Assembly (NCBI GenBank): GCA_963722715.1 | Contig: CAVROA010000009.1 | Coordinates: 1-64,000, forward strand | Source of the DNA: DASQGA01 sp963722715 | GTDB taxonomy: Bacteria; Actinomycetota; Thermoleophilia; Gaiellales; Gaiellaceae | Direction of reading: 5' to 3' | DNA length: 64,000 bases | In this document: in pieces, positions 43,603-50,849 of the stretch | Layout of the letters: every line of letters starts with the position of its first letter | Numbering within the stretch: the first letter of the stretch is position 1 | The notes under the pieces: model-generated | Seen by the model: only the letters and a program-made list of their open reading frames with translations | Databases searched by the model: none | What the model was told of the DNA's origin: nothing | Made by a program: the position numbers and the translations under genes

Positions 43603-44187
43603 CTACCTCGTCGGCGGCGGGTCGAAGGTGGCGATCAGGGCCTCGGCCACCACGCGCATGGGCCGGCCCGAGCGCTGGCTTGCACCGCGCAGTCGCGCGA
43701 AGGCCTCCTGCTCCGACAGCCGCTCGCGCTCCATCAGCAGGCCCTTCGCCCGCTCGACGACCTTCCGAGTCGCGAGTGCCTCTCCGAGGGACTCAGCCTC
43801 CTCGCGGAGCGCCTCGAGCTCGGCGTGGCGCGCACGCGCTGCCTCGATGGCCGGCAGGAGGTCGGTCTCGCGGAACGGCTTGACGAGATAGCCGAAGACA
43901 CCCGCCTCGACCGCCCGGGAGACGAGCTCGTTCTGGCCGTAGGCAGTCAGCATCACGATCGGAATGGGGCGCTCAGCAAGGATCCGCCGGGCCGCCTCGA
44001 TGCCGTCAAGACCCGGCATCTTGACGTCCAGGATCGCAAGGTCGGGCGCCTCGCTCCGGGCGAGCTCCACCGCCTCCTCGCCGTCCTTCGCGGCAGCACA
44101 CACCTCGAACCCGGCCGCCTCGAGGATCTTCTCGAGATCCAGCCGGATGATCGTCTCGTCCTCGGCGACCAGAATCCTGAGTGCCAT
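43603..44187 (-). CDS. ANTAR-domain response regulator (PdtaR/AmiR-NasR type)
   Basis: A 194-residue RNA-binding response regulator. The receiver domain has acidic VAEDE, the phospho-Asp in AILDVKMPGLDG (near residue 52), the switch Thr in MLTAYGQ and the Lys in LVKPF. The C-terminal ANTAR domain shows the conserved pattern ATRKVVERAKGLLMERERLS followed by EAFARLR. ANTAR proteins bind paired six-base-loop hairpins in leader RNA and block terminators. Its likely kinase is encoded two genes upstream. It overlaps the cupin stop by one base. Confidence 0.94.
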   Translation of the reverse strand: MALRILVAEDETIIRLDLEKILEAAGFEVCAAAKDGEEAVELARSEAPDLAILDVKMPGLDGIEAARRILAERPIPIVMLTAYGQNELVSRAVEAGVFGYLVKPFRETDLLPAIEAARARHAELEALREEAESLGEALATRKVVERAKGLLMERERLSEQEAFARLRGASQRSGRPMRVVAEALIATFDPPPTR

Positions 44188-44522
44188 CAGCTGCGCGGGA
44201 TATAGGCCCCGGGGCGCGACCCGATGACGACGTAGGACAGCCCCTCGGGCCCGGCGACCACCTGGCGCGTCTGCTCCGGGGGAACGAAGACGTACCGGCC
44301 CGGGGCCAGATCCTCCTCGGCGTCCTCGATCACGATGTACCCGCTGCCCGCAAGCGGGACGTAGACCTCCTCCTGGCCCGAATCAAGCTCGTCGTGGGCG
44401 CGGCCCTCGAATCCTGGCGGAGAGTCGTACTGGTTGATACCGAATGCCGTCACGCCGAGGCCTTCGCGGATCGGCTTCCGACGGCCCTCGAACTCATTCG
44501 CGTCGGCGACCCGGTAGGTCAT
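44187..44522 (-). CDS. Single-domain cupin protein
   Basis: A 111-residue cupin. The beta-barrel motifs are partly kept: HDELDSGQEEVYVPLAGSGY, resembling cupin motif 1 with its first His-like position and Glu, and APGRYVFVPPEQTRQVV as motif 2. It could bind a metal or small ligand. It is set between sensor kinase and ANTAR regulator, so it may supply or sense the signal, which is an inference from position only. Confidence 0.82.
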   Translation of the reverse strand: MTYRVADANEFEGRRKPIREGLGVTAFGINQYDSPPGFEGRAHDELDSGQEEVYVPLAGSGYIVIEDAEEDLAPGRYVFVPPEQTRQVVAGPEGLSYVVIGSRPGAYIPRS

Positions 44523-44551
44523 CAGATGGTCGATCGGTAATTGGCGTGCAT

Positions 44552-45955
44552 CTAGGCGGGAAAGGTCACCTCGGCCCGAAGGCCGCCGTGGTCTTCGAGT
44601 CGGAGGGTCCCGCCGAGCTCGTCGCGGACGAGCGCGCGGACAATCGAGAGCCCCGTGCCGTCGCCATTCGGCTGCGTCCACTCACCATTGTCCGAAACGC
44701 TGAGGAGCGCACTCCCATTCCGCCGCGCGAGGCAGACCCGGATCTCGTCGCCGCCGTGCTCGAGCGCGTTCTGGAGGAGCTCTGCGAACACGAGCGCAAG
44801 CGCCGTTGCGCGTCCACCTTGGAGGGACACCGGCTCGACCTGCGACTCGACGTGCTTCTCCGCTCCGAGCCCCTGGACGAGCATGGCGCGCAGTCGCTCG
44901 ACCAGCTCCCCGAGATCGACATCGTCGTCCCGCTGCTCCGTCAGCACCTCGTGCACGGCTGCGATCGCGAGAATTCGGGTGACCGAGTCCTCGAGCGCCT
45001 TCCGCGCATCAGTTCCGGGCGCCCGGGCCTGGAGGCGTAGGAGGGAGGCGACGGTCTGGAGATTGTTCTTCACCCGGTGATGGATCTCCTGGGCGATGAC
45101 CCCCCGCATGACGGCCCGGCCGTGCTCGAGCGCAACAGCTGCATGGTTCGCGATCGAGGCGAGGAGCTTGGCCTCGTCCGCCGTGAAGGGCGTGTCGCGA
45201 TCGCAGACGAGCTCCCCGATCTCTCGGCCTTTCCAGCGCAGCGGGAGCCTGATCGCGTGCGCACCGGGTCGGCCCTCCGGCCACGCGATCTTGCCGTCCT
45301 CGAGCACGAGCGCCGCGCCGGTCGCGGCGACCGCGGCCATGGTCGTCTGCACGATCGCGCTCAGCGACTCCTCGAGGTACAGCGACTCGGAGACCGCCTC
45401 GGAGATCTTCGCCAGCGCCTCGAGCTCAGCCACTCGTTGCTGGGCGTGCTCGTACAGCTTCGCGTTCTCGATCGCCTGTGCGACCTGGCCCGCAATGGCC
45501 ATCAGGAGGTCGATCTCGGCCTCGTCGAACTCACGGGGCCGCTCGGTGCGCACGTTCAGCGCGCCCTCGAGCCGCTCCTTAGCGAGGATCGGCACGGCCA
45601 GGATGGACTGGTACTGCTCCTCGCGCAGATTCGGAAAGCTCTTGAAGCGCGGGTCGAGGTGGGCGTCTTTCGGAATCATCACAGGAACCCGCTCCGCCGC
45701 CGCGGCACCCGTGATGCCCTCCCCGGGGCGCATCTTCGGAACCCGGGTCATCTCGTCCACCCGTGTTCCGCATGACGCGCGTAGGACGAGCTCGTCCGCC
45801 GCCTCGTCGTAGAGGTAGACGAAACAGGCGTCCGCCTCGAGCGCCTCGGCCACCCGCGCGGCGACGAGATCGAAGAGCTCTCCAAGGTCGAGGGTCGAAT
45901 TGACGGCCGCGATCGTCTGGGTGACGAGCCTCAGGTGCCGCTCGGACTGGTTCAT
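44552..45955 (-). CDS. GAF-domain HisKA_2 sensor kinase (PdtaS-like)
   Basis: A 467-residue soluble kinase. Two GAF-like regions (about 15-170 and 190-305) are followed by the HisKA_2 helix EIHHRVKNNLQTVASLLRLQ with the phospho-His, and an HWE/HATPase domain with N-box ELLQNALEHGGDE and G-box GDGTGLSIVRALV. This layout matches the PdtaS kinases that pair with ANTAR regulators in mycobacteria. ATG 45955 overlaps the monoamine oxidase stop (ATGA). The gene precedes cupin and ANTAR genes. Confidence 0.94.
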   Translation of the reverse strand: MNQSERHLRLVTQTIAAVNSTLDLGELFDLVAARVAEALEADACFVYLYDEAADELVLRASCGTRVDEMTRVPKMRPGEGITGAAAAERVPVMIPKDAHLDPRFKSFPNLREEQYQSILAVPILAKERLEGALNVRTERPREFDEAEIDLLMAIAGQVAQAIENAKLYEHAQQRVAELEALAKISEAVSESLYLEESLSAIVQTTMAAVAATGAALVLEDGKIAWPEGRPGAHAIRLPLRWKGREIGELVCDRDTPFTADEAKLLASIANHAAVALEHGRAVMRGVIAQEIHHRVKNNLQTVASLLRLQARAPGTDARKALEDSVTRILAIAAVHEVLTEQRDDDVDLGELVERLRAMLVQGLGAEKHVESQVEPVSLQGGRATALALVFAELLQNALEHGGDEIRVCLARRNGSALLSVSDNGEWTQPNGDGTGLSIVRALVRDELGGTLRLEDHGGLRAEVTFPA

Positions 45956-47223
45956 GGAACCGTGGACGGCGTCTCGGCCTGGGCGAGCCGGCGCGCGGCC
46001 ATGCGACCGCTGGCGATGGCGCCTGCGATCCACCCGCCGTGCTCTTCCGCGATGTCCGAGCCCGCCAGCTCCACCCGGCCAGGGCGCTCGTGCCCGGCGA
46101 AGAGCCCCTCGCTCAGCCAGCCGGGCCTGGCTGCGAGCCAGGTCCCCTTCGACCAGGGATCGTCGACCCAGTTGTGCGCATCGACGGCGAGCACGCGTGC
46201 CTCCGGCGCGTAGACCTGGATGGCTCCCTCAACGGCGGCCGAATCACCGAGATCGAGCCCGGCGGTCTCGTGTCCGAAGCCGACGACGAGCGTCCCTTCG
46301 GGAACGACGTATTCGGCCGACAGCCACTGGAGCGGAGTGCCGAAACCAAGCGCCAGGAGCCCTCCCGGAACTCCCTCCACGAGGGCCCAGACCTTCAGAG
46401 AGCGCCCCGCGTGCTTCTCTCTTCCCATCCGAGCCAGGCCCGGAGGGAGCGGCGGATCGAACTCGATCGTGTCGAGTGTGTTTACGGGCACCGAGACGAC
46501 GGCGGCGCCGGCACGAATCTCCTCGCCCGACTGCGTGGTGAGCACGACCTCGTCGTTCCGCTCCTCGATCCGGGTCACGGGCGTCGAAAGTCTGACGTCG
46601 GCGTCGGCGTCCGCTGTCAGCGCGTCGAGGAGGGCTCCGGTTCCATCCGCGAAGCATTCTGAAATCTCGTCGTAGAGGGACCACACGTCGCCTCCGTTGG
46701 CGGCGAAGATGCCGAGGAATTCGACCATGGACACCTCGGCTGGGTCCGCTCCGCTCATGAACGAGGCCCACGCGAAGAGGAAGTCCCTCGTCGCGTCAGG
46801 AAGATCCTCCCCCAGCCAGTCGGGCACGGAGACGTCGTCGCGCGTCAAGTCGATGTCCTGTGAGGCAAGCGAGAGGGAGCGCAGCACGCGTTCGAGGGCG
46901 GCTCCCTCGCTTTGCGGGACGGGAAGGCCGTGCCGGGTCACACCGCCCGTGTGCCAGCGTGCGCACAGCCGGGTCGCGGCCGGGACGACGCGCACGCCGT
47001 AGCGCTCGACCTCCTCGGCGAGAGGCGGTTGCCGGGCGAGGGAAAACCAGGTTCCGCCCAACTCGACGCCGTGTTCGGTCCCGGCGAACGGCCGATACCA
47101 CGTCCGCCCCCCGAGACGGTCCCGCGCCTCGAGAATCATGACCGACCGCCCGGCCGCGGCGAGGTCGCGCGCAGCCGTCACTCCGGCGAAGCCTCCGCCG
47201 ACGATCGCGACGTCAAAGGTCAT
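45952..47223 (-). CDS. Flavin monoamine oxidase
   Basis: A 423-residue FAD amine oxidase. It has VAIVGGGFAGVTAARDLAAA, LEARDRLGGRTW, HGVELGGTWFS and a C-terminal ELAGSDIAEEHGGWIAGAI where FAD contacts the substrate channel. It oxidises primary amines to aldehydes with release of ammonia and H2O2. It is the first gene of the kinase-cupin-ANTAR-dehydrogenase operon and lies 260 bases downstream of glnA. It therefore links amine breakdown to ammonium release and regulation. ATG 47223 chosen to match the FAD-binding N-terminus. Confidence 0.92.
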   Translation of the reverse strand: MTFDVAIVGGGFAGVTAARDLAAAGRSVMILEARDRLGGRTWYRPFAGTEHGVELGGTWFSLARQPPLAEEVERYGVRVVPAATRLCARWHTGGVTRHGLPVPQSEGAALERVLRSLSLASQDIDLTRDDVSVPDWLGEDLPDATRDFLFAWASFMSGADPAEVSMVEFLGIFAANGGDVWSLYDEISECFADGTGALLDALTADADADVRLSTPVTRIEERNDEVVLTTQSGEEIRAGAAVVSVPVNTLDTIEFDPPLPPGLARMGREKHAGRSLKVWALVEGVPGGLLALGFGTPLQWLSAEYVVPEGTLVVGFGHETAGLDLGDSAAVEGAIQVYAPEARVLAVDAHNWVDDPWSKGTWLAARPGWLSEGLFAGHERPGRVELAGSDIAEEHGGWIAGAIASGRMAARRLAQAETPSTVP

Positions 47224-47383
47224 GAGCTGGCGGGAACGGCGAACTGGTTCATCGCAGCACCGATGATAGGCCCCGAGCCGTGCGTCTTTCCTGACACACC
47301 GCGCGCCATCTGCGCGTTTTCGACCCGTAGGCTGAACGCGGTGGGTGGTTCGCGGTCGGCCCGAGGCCGCCCGCCTTAACGAC

Positions 47384-47411
47384 CACGAGCCACCTTTGCA
47401 GGGGGCTCGTG
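47384..47411 (-). terminator. Inverted repeat downstream of glnA
   Basis: CACGAGCC and GGCTCGTG form an 8-bp stem with possible inner pairs, in the 260-base gap between glnA and the monoamine oxidase gene. A second smaller hairpin, CCGCTTC/GAAGCGG, is at 47430-47448. There is no T-run. They may end or attenuate glnA transcription. The rest of this gap (47224-47383) shows no gene. Confidence 0.5.
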
Positions 47412-47483
47412 ATCGGCCGTCAGTACGTCCCGCTTCGAAGAGAAGCGGCGACACATGCGCACCCTACTTCGATGCCTTCCCGT

Positions 47484-48851
47484 TCACAAGACCGGTAGGT
47501 ACTTCTCGAGCTCCCAGGGTGTGAGCTGCACCCGGTAGTCGTCCCATTCCTTGCGCTTCAACTCGACGTACCGGGAGAAGACATGCGGTCCTAGCGCCTT
47601 GCGAGCGAGCTCGGATTCCGCCAGCTCGCCGATCGCCTCGCCGAGCGTCTCTGGCAGCGCCACGATCCCACGCTCGCGCCGCTGCTCGGCCGTCAGGTGG
47701 TAGAGATTCTGCTCCATCGGAGCCGGGAGGTCGTAGCCCTTCTCGATTCCCTCGAGACCCGCGTGCAACAGGGTCGCGAAGGTCAAGTAAGGGTTGCAGG
47801 CGGGATCGGGACAGCGGATTTCCGCACGGGTCGCCTGCTCCTTCCCGGGGTGGTAGAGCGGGATCCGGATCAGGGCGGAGCGGTTCCGTCTCGACCAGGC
47901 GCAATAAACCGGCGCCTCGTAGCCGGGCACGAGACGCTTGTAGGAGTTCACCCACTGCGCGAACACCGCGGAGATCTCGCGGGCATGGCGGAGCTGGCCG
48001 GCGATGAAGGCCTTGCCCACCTCCGACAGGTGCCACTCGTCCTCGGCGTCGAAGAACGCGTTCTTGCCGTCCGTGAAGAGCGACTGGTGCGTGTGCATGC
48101 CGGATCCGTTCTCACCGAAGAGCGGCTTCGGCATGAAGGTGGCATGGACGCCGTATTTCTGCGCCATCTCCTTGACGACGAGTCGGTACGTGAGCGTATG
48201 GTCGGCCATGTCGAGAGCCGGTTGATAGCGGATGTCGATCTCGTGCTGCGAGGGCCCGACCTCGTGGTGCGCGTACTCGACCGGAATCCCCATCGACTCG
48301 AGCGCGAGGATCGTCTCCTTGCGGAGCTCGGACGCCGCGTCCAGCGTCGTCATCGAGAAGTAACCCCCCTCATCGAGTGCCTGGGGGTCGGATCCGTTGT
48401 CCTCGAAGAGGAAGTACTCGAGCTCAGGGCCGACGTTGAAGGTGTCGAAGCCGAGCTCGCGCATCCGTGCGAGGGCGCGCCGCAGCACGTGGCGCGGGTC
48501 GCCCTCGTAGGGCTCGCCCTCGGGGGTGACGACGTCGCAAATCATTCGGGCCACCTTTGACTCGCCCGAGCGCCACGGCATCATCTGGAAGGTCTCCGGA
48601 TCGGGAATCGCGATCATGTCGGACTCCTCGATCGCGTTGAAGCCCGAGATCGAAGAGCCGTCGAATCCCATGCCGTCGTCGAGCGCGCCCTCGAGCTCGC
48701 TCGGAGTGATCGCGAAGCTCTTCAGGTGCCCCTCGATGTCCGTGAACCAGAGGAGCACGAACTTGATGTCTTCCTTCGCGACCCGCTCCACGATCTCCCG
48801 CCGCTTGGCGGGCTCGCTGGTCGCTCGATCCTCTCGTTCCACTGTCGCCAT
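47484..48851 (-). CDS. glnA: Glutamine synthetase type I (GSI-alpha-like)
   Basis: A 455-residue true glutamine synthetase. The ammonium-site motif GMGFDGSSISGF is present (near residue 60), followed by the Glu-binding GPELEYFLFED, the ATP-site HHEVGPSQHEID, MHTHQSLF, NSYKRLVPGYEAPVYCAWS and AEIRCPDPACNPYL. The adenylylation-region Tyr motif is NLYHLT rather than the NLYDLP of GSI-beta, so control by adenylylation is doubtful. AAGGAGG precedes the ATG. The leader carries a terminator that must be passed for expression. It lies upstream of the amine oxidase/ANTAR operon. Confidence 0.96.
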   Translation of the reverse strand: MATVEREDRATSEPAKRREIVERVAKEDIKFVLLWFTDIEGHLKSFAITPSELEGALDDGMGFDGSSISGFNAIEESDMIAIPDPETFQMMPWRSGESKVARMICDVVTPEGEPYEGDPRHVLRRALARMRELGFDTFNVGPELEYFLFEDNGSDPQALDEGGYFSMTTLDAASELRKETILALESMGIPVEYAHHEVGPSQHEIDIRYQPALDMADHTLTYRLVVKEMAQKYGVHATFMPKPLFGENGSGMHTHQSLFTDGKNAFFDAEDEWHLSEVGKAFIAGQLRHAREISAVFAQWVNSYKRLVPGYEAPVYCAWSRRNRSALIRIPLYHPGKEQATRAEIRCPDPACNPYLTFATLLHAGLEGIEKGYDLPAPMEQNLYHLTAEQRRERGIVALPETLGEAIGELAESELARKALGPHVFSRYVELKRKEWDDYRVQLTPWELEKYLPVL

Positions 48852-48868
48852 TCAAGCCTCCTTAAACG

Positions 48869-48936
48869 AAAAGAGCCCCGGGCGCGGACGCCCGAGGCAA
48901 CGTCGCCTCGACCTCCGGATCGTACTTGTCCCGGAG
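48869..48936 (-). promoter_or_regulatory. glnA leader: terminator/antiterminator attenuator
   Basis: On the minus strand P1 (48936-48913) pairs CTCCGG with CCGGAG. P2 (48910-48893) pairs CGAGGC with GCCTCG around a six-base loop GACGTT. The terminator (48898-48875) pairs GCCTCGGGCG with CGCCCGGGGC around TCCG, followed by TCTTTTC. P2 and the terminator share GCCTCG and exclude each other. The ribosome site AAGGAGG begins about eight bases after the T-run, leaving no room for a promoter between, so glnA transcripts must pass the terminator. Confidence 0.62.
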
Positions 48937-48964
48937 CCGTTGCGCAATCCTCCGTCGCTCGTTC

Positions 48965-49798
48965 TCAGCCCGAGCGCTTGAGCTTCCCGTGGCGCTTGGC
49001 GTACACCTCTCCGCGATGGAAGACGTAGAGACCGAGCGGGATCGACGCAGCGCCAATTATGAGCAGCGGCCAGATGTCGGCCCACAAGGCGGGCACGCTG
49101 GCCCCGTCGAGAATGGCGGCCCGGATCCCCTCGAGCGCATACGTCGCGGGGGATATGGTCGAAAGGGCCTGCATCCAGCCGGGGAGGATGTCGACGCTGT
49201 AGTAGACACCCGACACGACCAGCAGCGTCCCCTGCGCGATGAACCCGAGCTGCGTCCCCTTCTCGGGCGAGATGAGCGGCAGGACGGCCGTCATCATGCC
49301 GATCCCGATGAATGAGATCGACGCGACGAGCAGGATCAGAAACGCACCCGTGAAGTTGGCTCCGGGAAAGCTCAGATCAAAGAAGAGGGCAACGAGCCCG
49401 AAGAGAAGCATTGTCCGGACGAGCCCGTAGAGAACGGCGAAAATCCCCATCCCGAAGAGATGCGTCGGGCGCGCAAGCGGCGCCATGAACGTGTACTCGA
49501 TCGTCCCCTCCCAGCGCTCCCAGGCAACTGTCTCGGTCAGGATCTCGAAGACCGCCGACAGGTACGCCCAGATGACCGCGCCGATCAGGAGGATGGTTGT
49601 CTGCCGATTGACGTCGATCCGGCCGCCGGCTGCCTCGATCCCCTTGGCGATGAACACGATCGTCAGCGTGTTCGCGACCGACCAGACGAACCAGGCGATC
49701 TCCCACCAGACGTAGCGCCTGACGAGGTAGGCGTTGCGCTCGACGACACCTCCGAGCCCGATCAGCTCGCGGCGAAACCCGCCTTGCAGGGCGCTCAT
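48965..49798 (-). CDS. ABC-2 type transporter permease
   Basis: A 277-residue membrane protein with about six helices. The region TVAWERWEGTIEYTFMAPL with the Glu-rich first loop, and LVVSGVYYSVDILPGWMQAL near the fifth helix, are typical of ABC-2 exporters. ATG 49798 overlaps the ATPase stop. The C-terminus is basic. The glnA leader follows within 30 bases, but no promoter for glnA is evident there, so glnA may receive some read-through from this operon. Confidence 0.88.
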   Translation of the reverse strand: MSALQGGFRRELIGLGGVVERNAYLVRRYVWWEIAWFVWSVANTLTIVFIAKGIEAAGGRIDVNRQTTILLIGAVIWAYLSAVFEILTETVAWERWEGTIEYTFMAPLARPTHLFGMGIFAVLYGLVRTMLLFGLVALFFDLSFPGANFTGAFLILLVASISFIGIGMMTAVLPLISPEKGTQLGFIAQGTLLVVSGVYYSVDILPGWMQALSTISPATYALEGIRAAILDGASVPALWADIWPLLIIGAASIPLGLYVFHRGEVYAKRHGKLKRSG

Positions 49799-50596
49799 CA
49801 GTCCTCCTCCTCTTCCTGCTCGTCCTCGAACGGGCGGCCTGTGGCGGCGAAGAACGCCTGCTCGAGGGTCTCGGCCTCGTACCTGGCCAGGATCACGTCG
49901 ACGGTCTCGAGGCACACCAGCCGCCCCTCGTCGAGGATGCCGACGCGATCGGCGAGGGCCTCCGCCTCGTCCATGTCGTGGGTGCAGAGCAGGATCGTCG
50001 CGTCGTGCTCAGCCCGCACCTCGCGGATGAACTTCTGCACCTCGAGCTTCGAGCGCGGATCCAGGCCCGTGGTCGGCTCGTCCAGGAGCAGGAGAACCGG
50101 TGAGGTCAGGAGCGCCCGCGCGAGCGCCACCTTCTGCTGCATGCCGCGCGAGAGGTTCTGCATCGGCTCCCCCCGGCGCTCGGCCGGAAACCCGACCCGA
50201 CCGAGGATCTCCGGGATCCGGCTTCTCGTCTCGCGGGCGGTCAACCCGTAGAAGCGGGCCGCGTAGGACAGATTCTCGGCCGACGACATCCGCTTGAAGA
50301 AGGAGGCCTCGACCGAGACGCGGTTGACGAGCCGGCGCACGGCTCTGGCTTCGCGGACGACATCGTGACCGAAGACCTCGGCGCTCCCGCCGTCGTGGAG
50401 GAGGAGGGTGGCGAGCAAACGCACCAGCGTCGACTTCCCGGACCCGTTCTGGCCGAGAATCGCGACGCACTCGCCGCGCTCCATGTCGAAGCTGACGTCG
50501 CGAAGCGCCGGGACACGCCGTCCGCGCAGCCGGGAGCCCGGGCCCGTCGCGGCGGACGAACTCCTTGCGCAGATCAGAGACGTGAACGGCGGTCAT
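49798..50596 (-). CDS. ABC transporter ATPase, frameshifted near N-terminus
   Basis: The ATPase partner of the adjoining ABC-2 permease. The gene begins at ATG 50596 with MTAVHVSDLRKEFVRRDG. In the GGGCCCGGGC run near 50545 one base shifts the frame; the continuation LRGRRVPALRDVSFDMERGE joins Walker A GQNGSGKST, signature LSRGMQQ, Walker B LLLLDEPTTGLD and CTHDMDEAEA. A start at the internal ATG 50484 would lose the first strands of the ABC fold, so the longer, shifted model is preferred. The C-terminus is strongly acidic. Confidence 0.85.
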
Positions 50597-50742
50597 GCAT
50601 GCTCCTTCGGGTCGAGAGTCGGACAAAACGGCAGGGCAAAAGTGGGCCGTGGAGGGCCCCTGCACCTGGTGTCTCAGACTCTGCGAGTGAACATGCCGGA
50701 ACGACGATAGCGGGTCCCGTTTCCTCCGTCCAGCCAGCGCGA

Positions 50743-50748
50743 TAGAGT
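50743..50748 (+). promoter_or_regulatory. -10 box of the second GS gene
   Basis: TAGAGT fits the actinobacterial TAnnnT -10 form and would start RNA near 50755, right where the predicted leader hairpins begin. The -35 region is weak (TTTCCT at 17 bases). Confidence 0.5.
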
Positions 50749-50753
50749 GCTTC

Positions 50754-50826
50754 CCGTCGGCGCCGAGGAGGGCGCCGGAGCAGGCGACGGAGCCTCAGCG
50801 ATCTCTCGGGATCCCTGGGGCTTTTT
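50754..50826 (+). promoter_or_regulatory. Second GS gene leader: paired six-base-loop hairpins and terminator
   Basis: P1 (50759-50776) pairs GGCGCC with GGCGCC around loop GAGGAG. After a five-base linker, P2 (50782-50795) pairs AGGC with GCCT around loop GACGGA. P2's 3' arm is also the 5' arm of a terminator (50791-50826): AGCCTCAG pairs with CTGGGGCT, with an inner GATC/GATC and a T-run. The ribosome site GGAAGGAGG follows within 12 bases. Two close six-base-loop hairpins, the second overlapping a terminator, is the ANTAR target layout. Position 4 of both loops is G as expected, but position 1 is G rather than the usual A. An alternative outer CCGTCG/CGACGG stem could compete. Confidence 0.58.
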
Positions 50827-50849
50827 CATTGGTCCGGAAGGAGGCACGC

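Noticed and set aside
48893..48936. A strict-consensus ANTAR site (A1, G4 hexaloops) in the glnA leader.
   Set aside because: A scan for AnnGnn loops closed by at least three pairs found none. Only the GACGTT hairpin and a non-matching P1 are present, so the ANTAR link there rests on architecture, not consensus.
48862..49056. An open frame through the glnA leader ending in a protein-like stretch (RDKYDPEVEATLPRA).
   Set aside because: Its only conventional start lies far inside the ABC permease gene, it has no ribosome site, and the segment is better explained by the leader hairpins. Conservation of the peptide in relatives would reopen the question.
50484..50596. Internal ATG at 50484 as the true start of the ABC ATPase.
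   Set aside because: It would begin just before Walker A and lose the first strands of the fold, while an upstream frame supplies exactly those residues behind a one-base shift.
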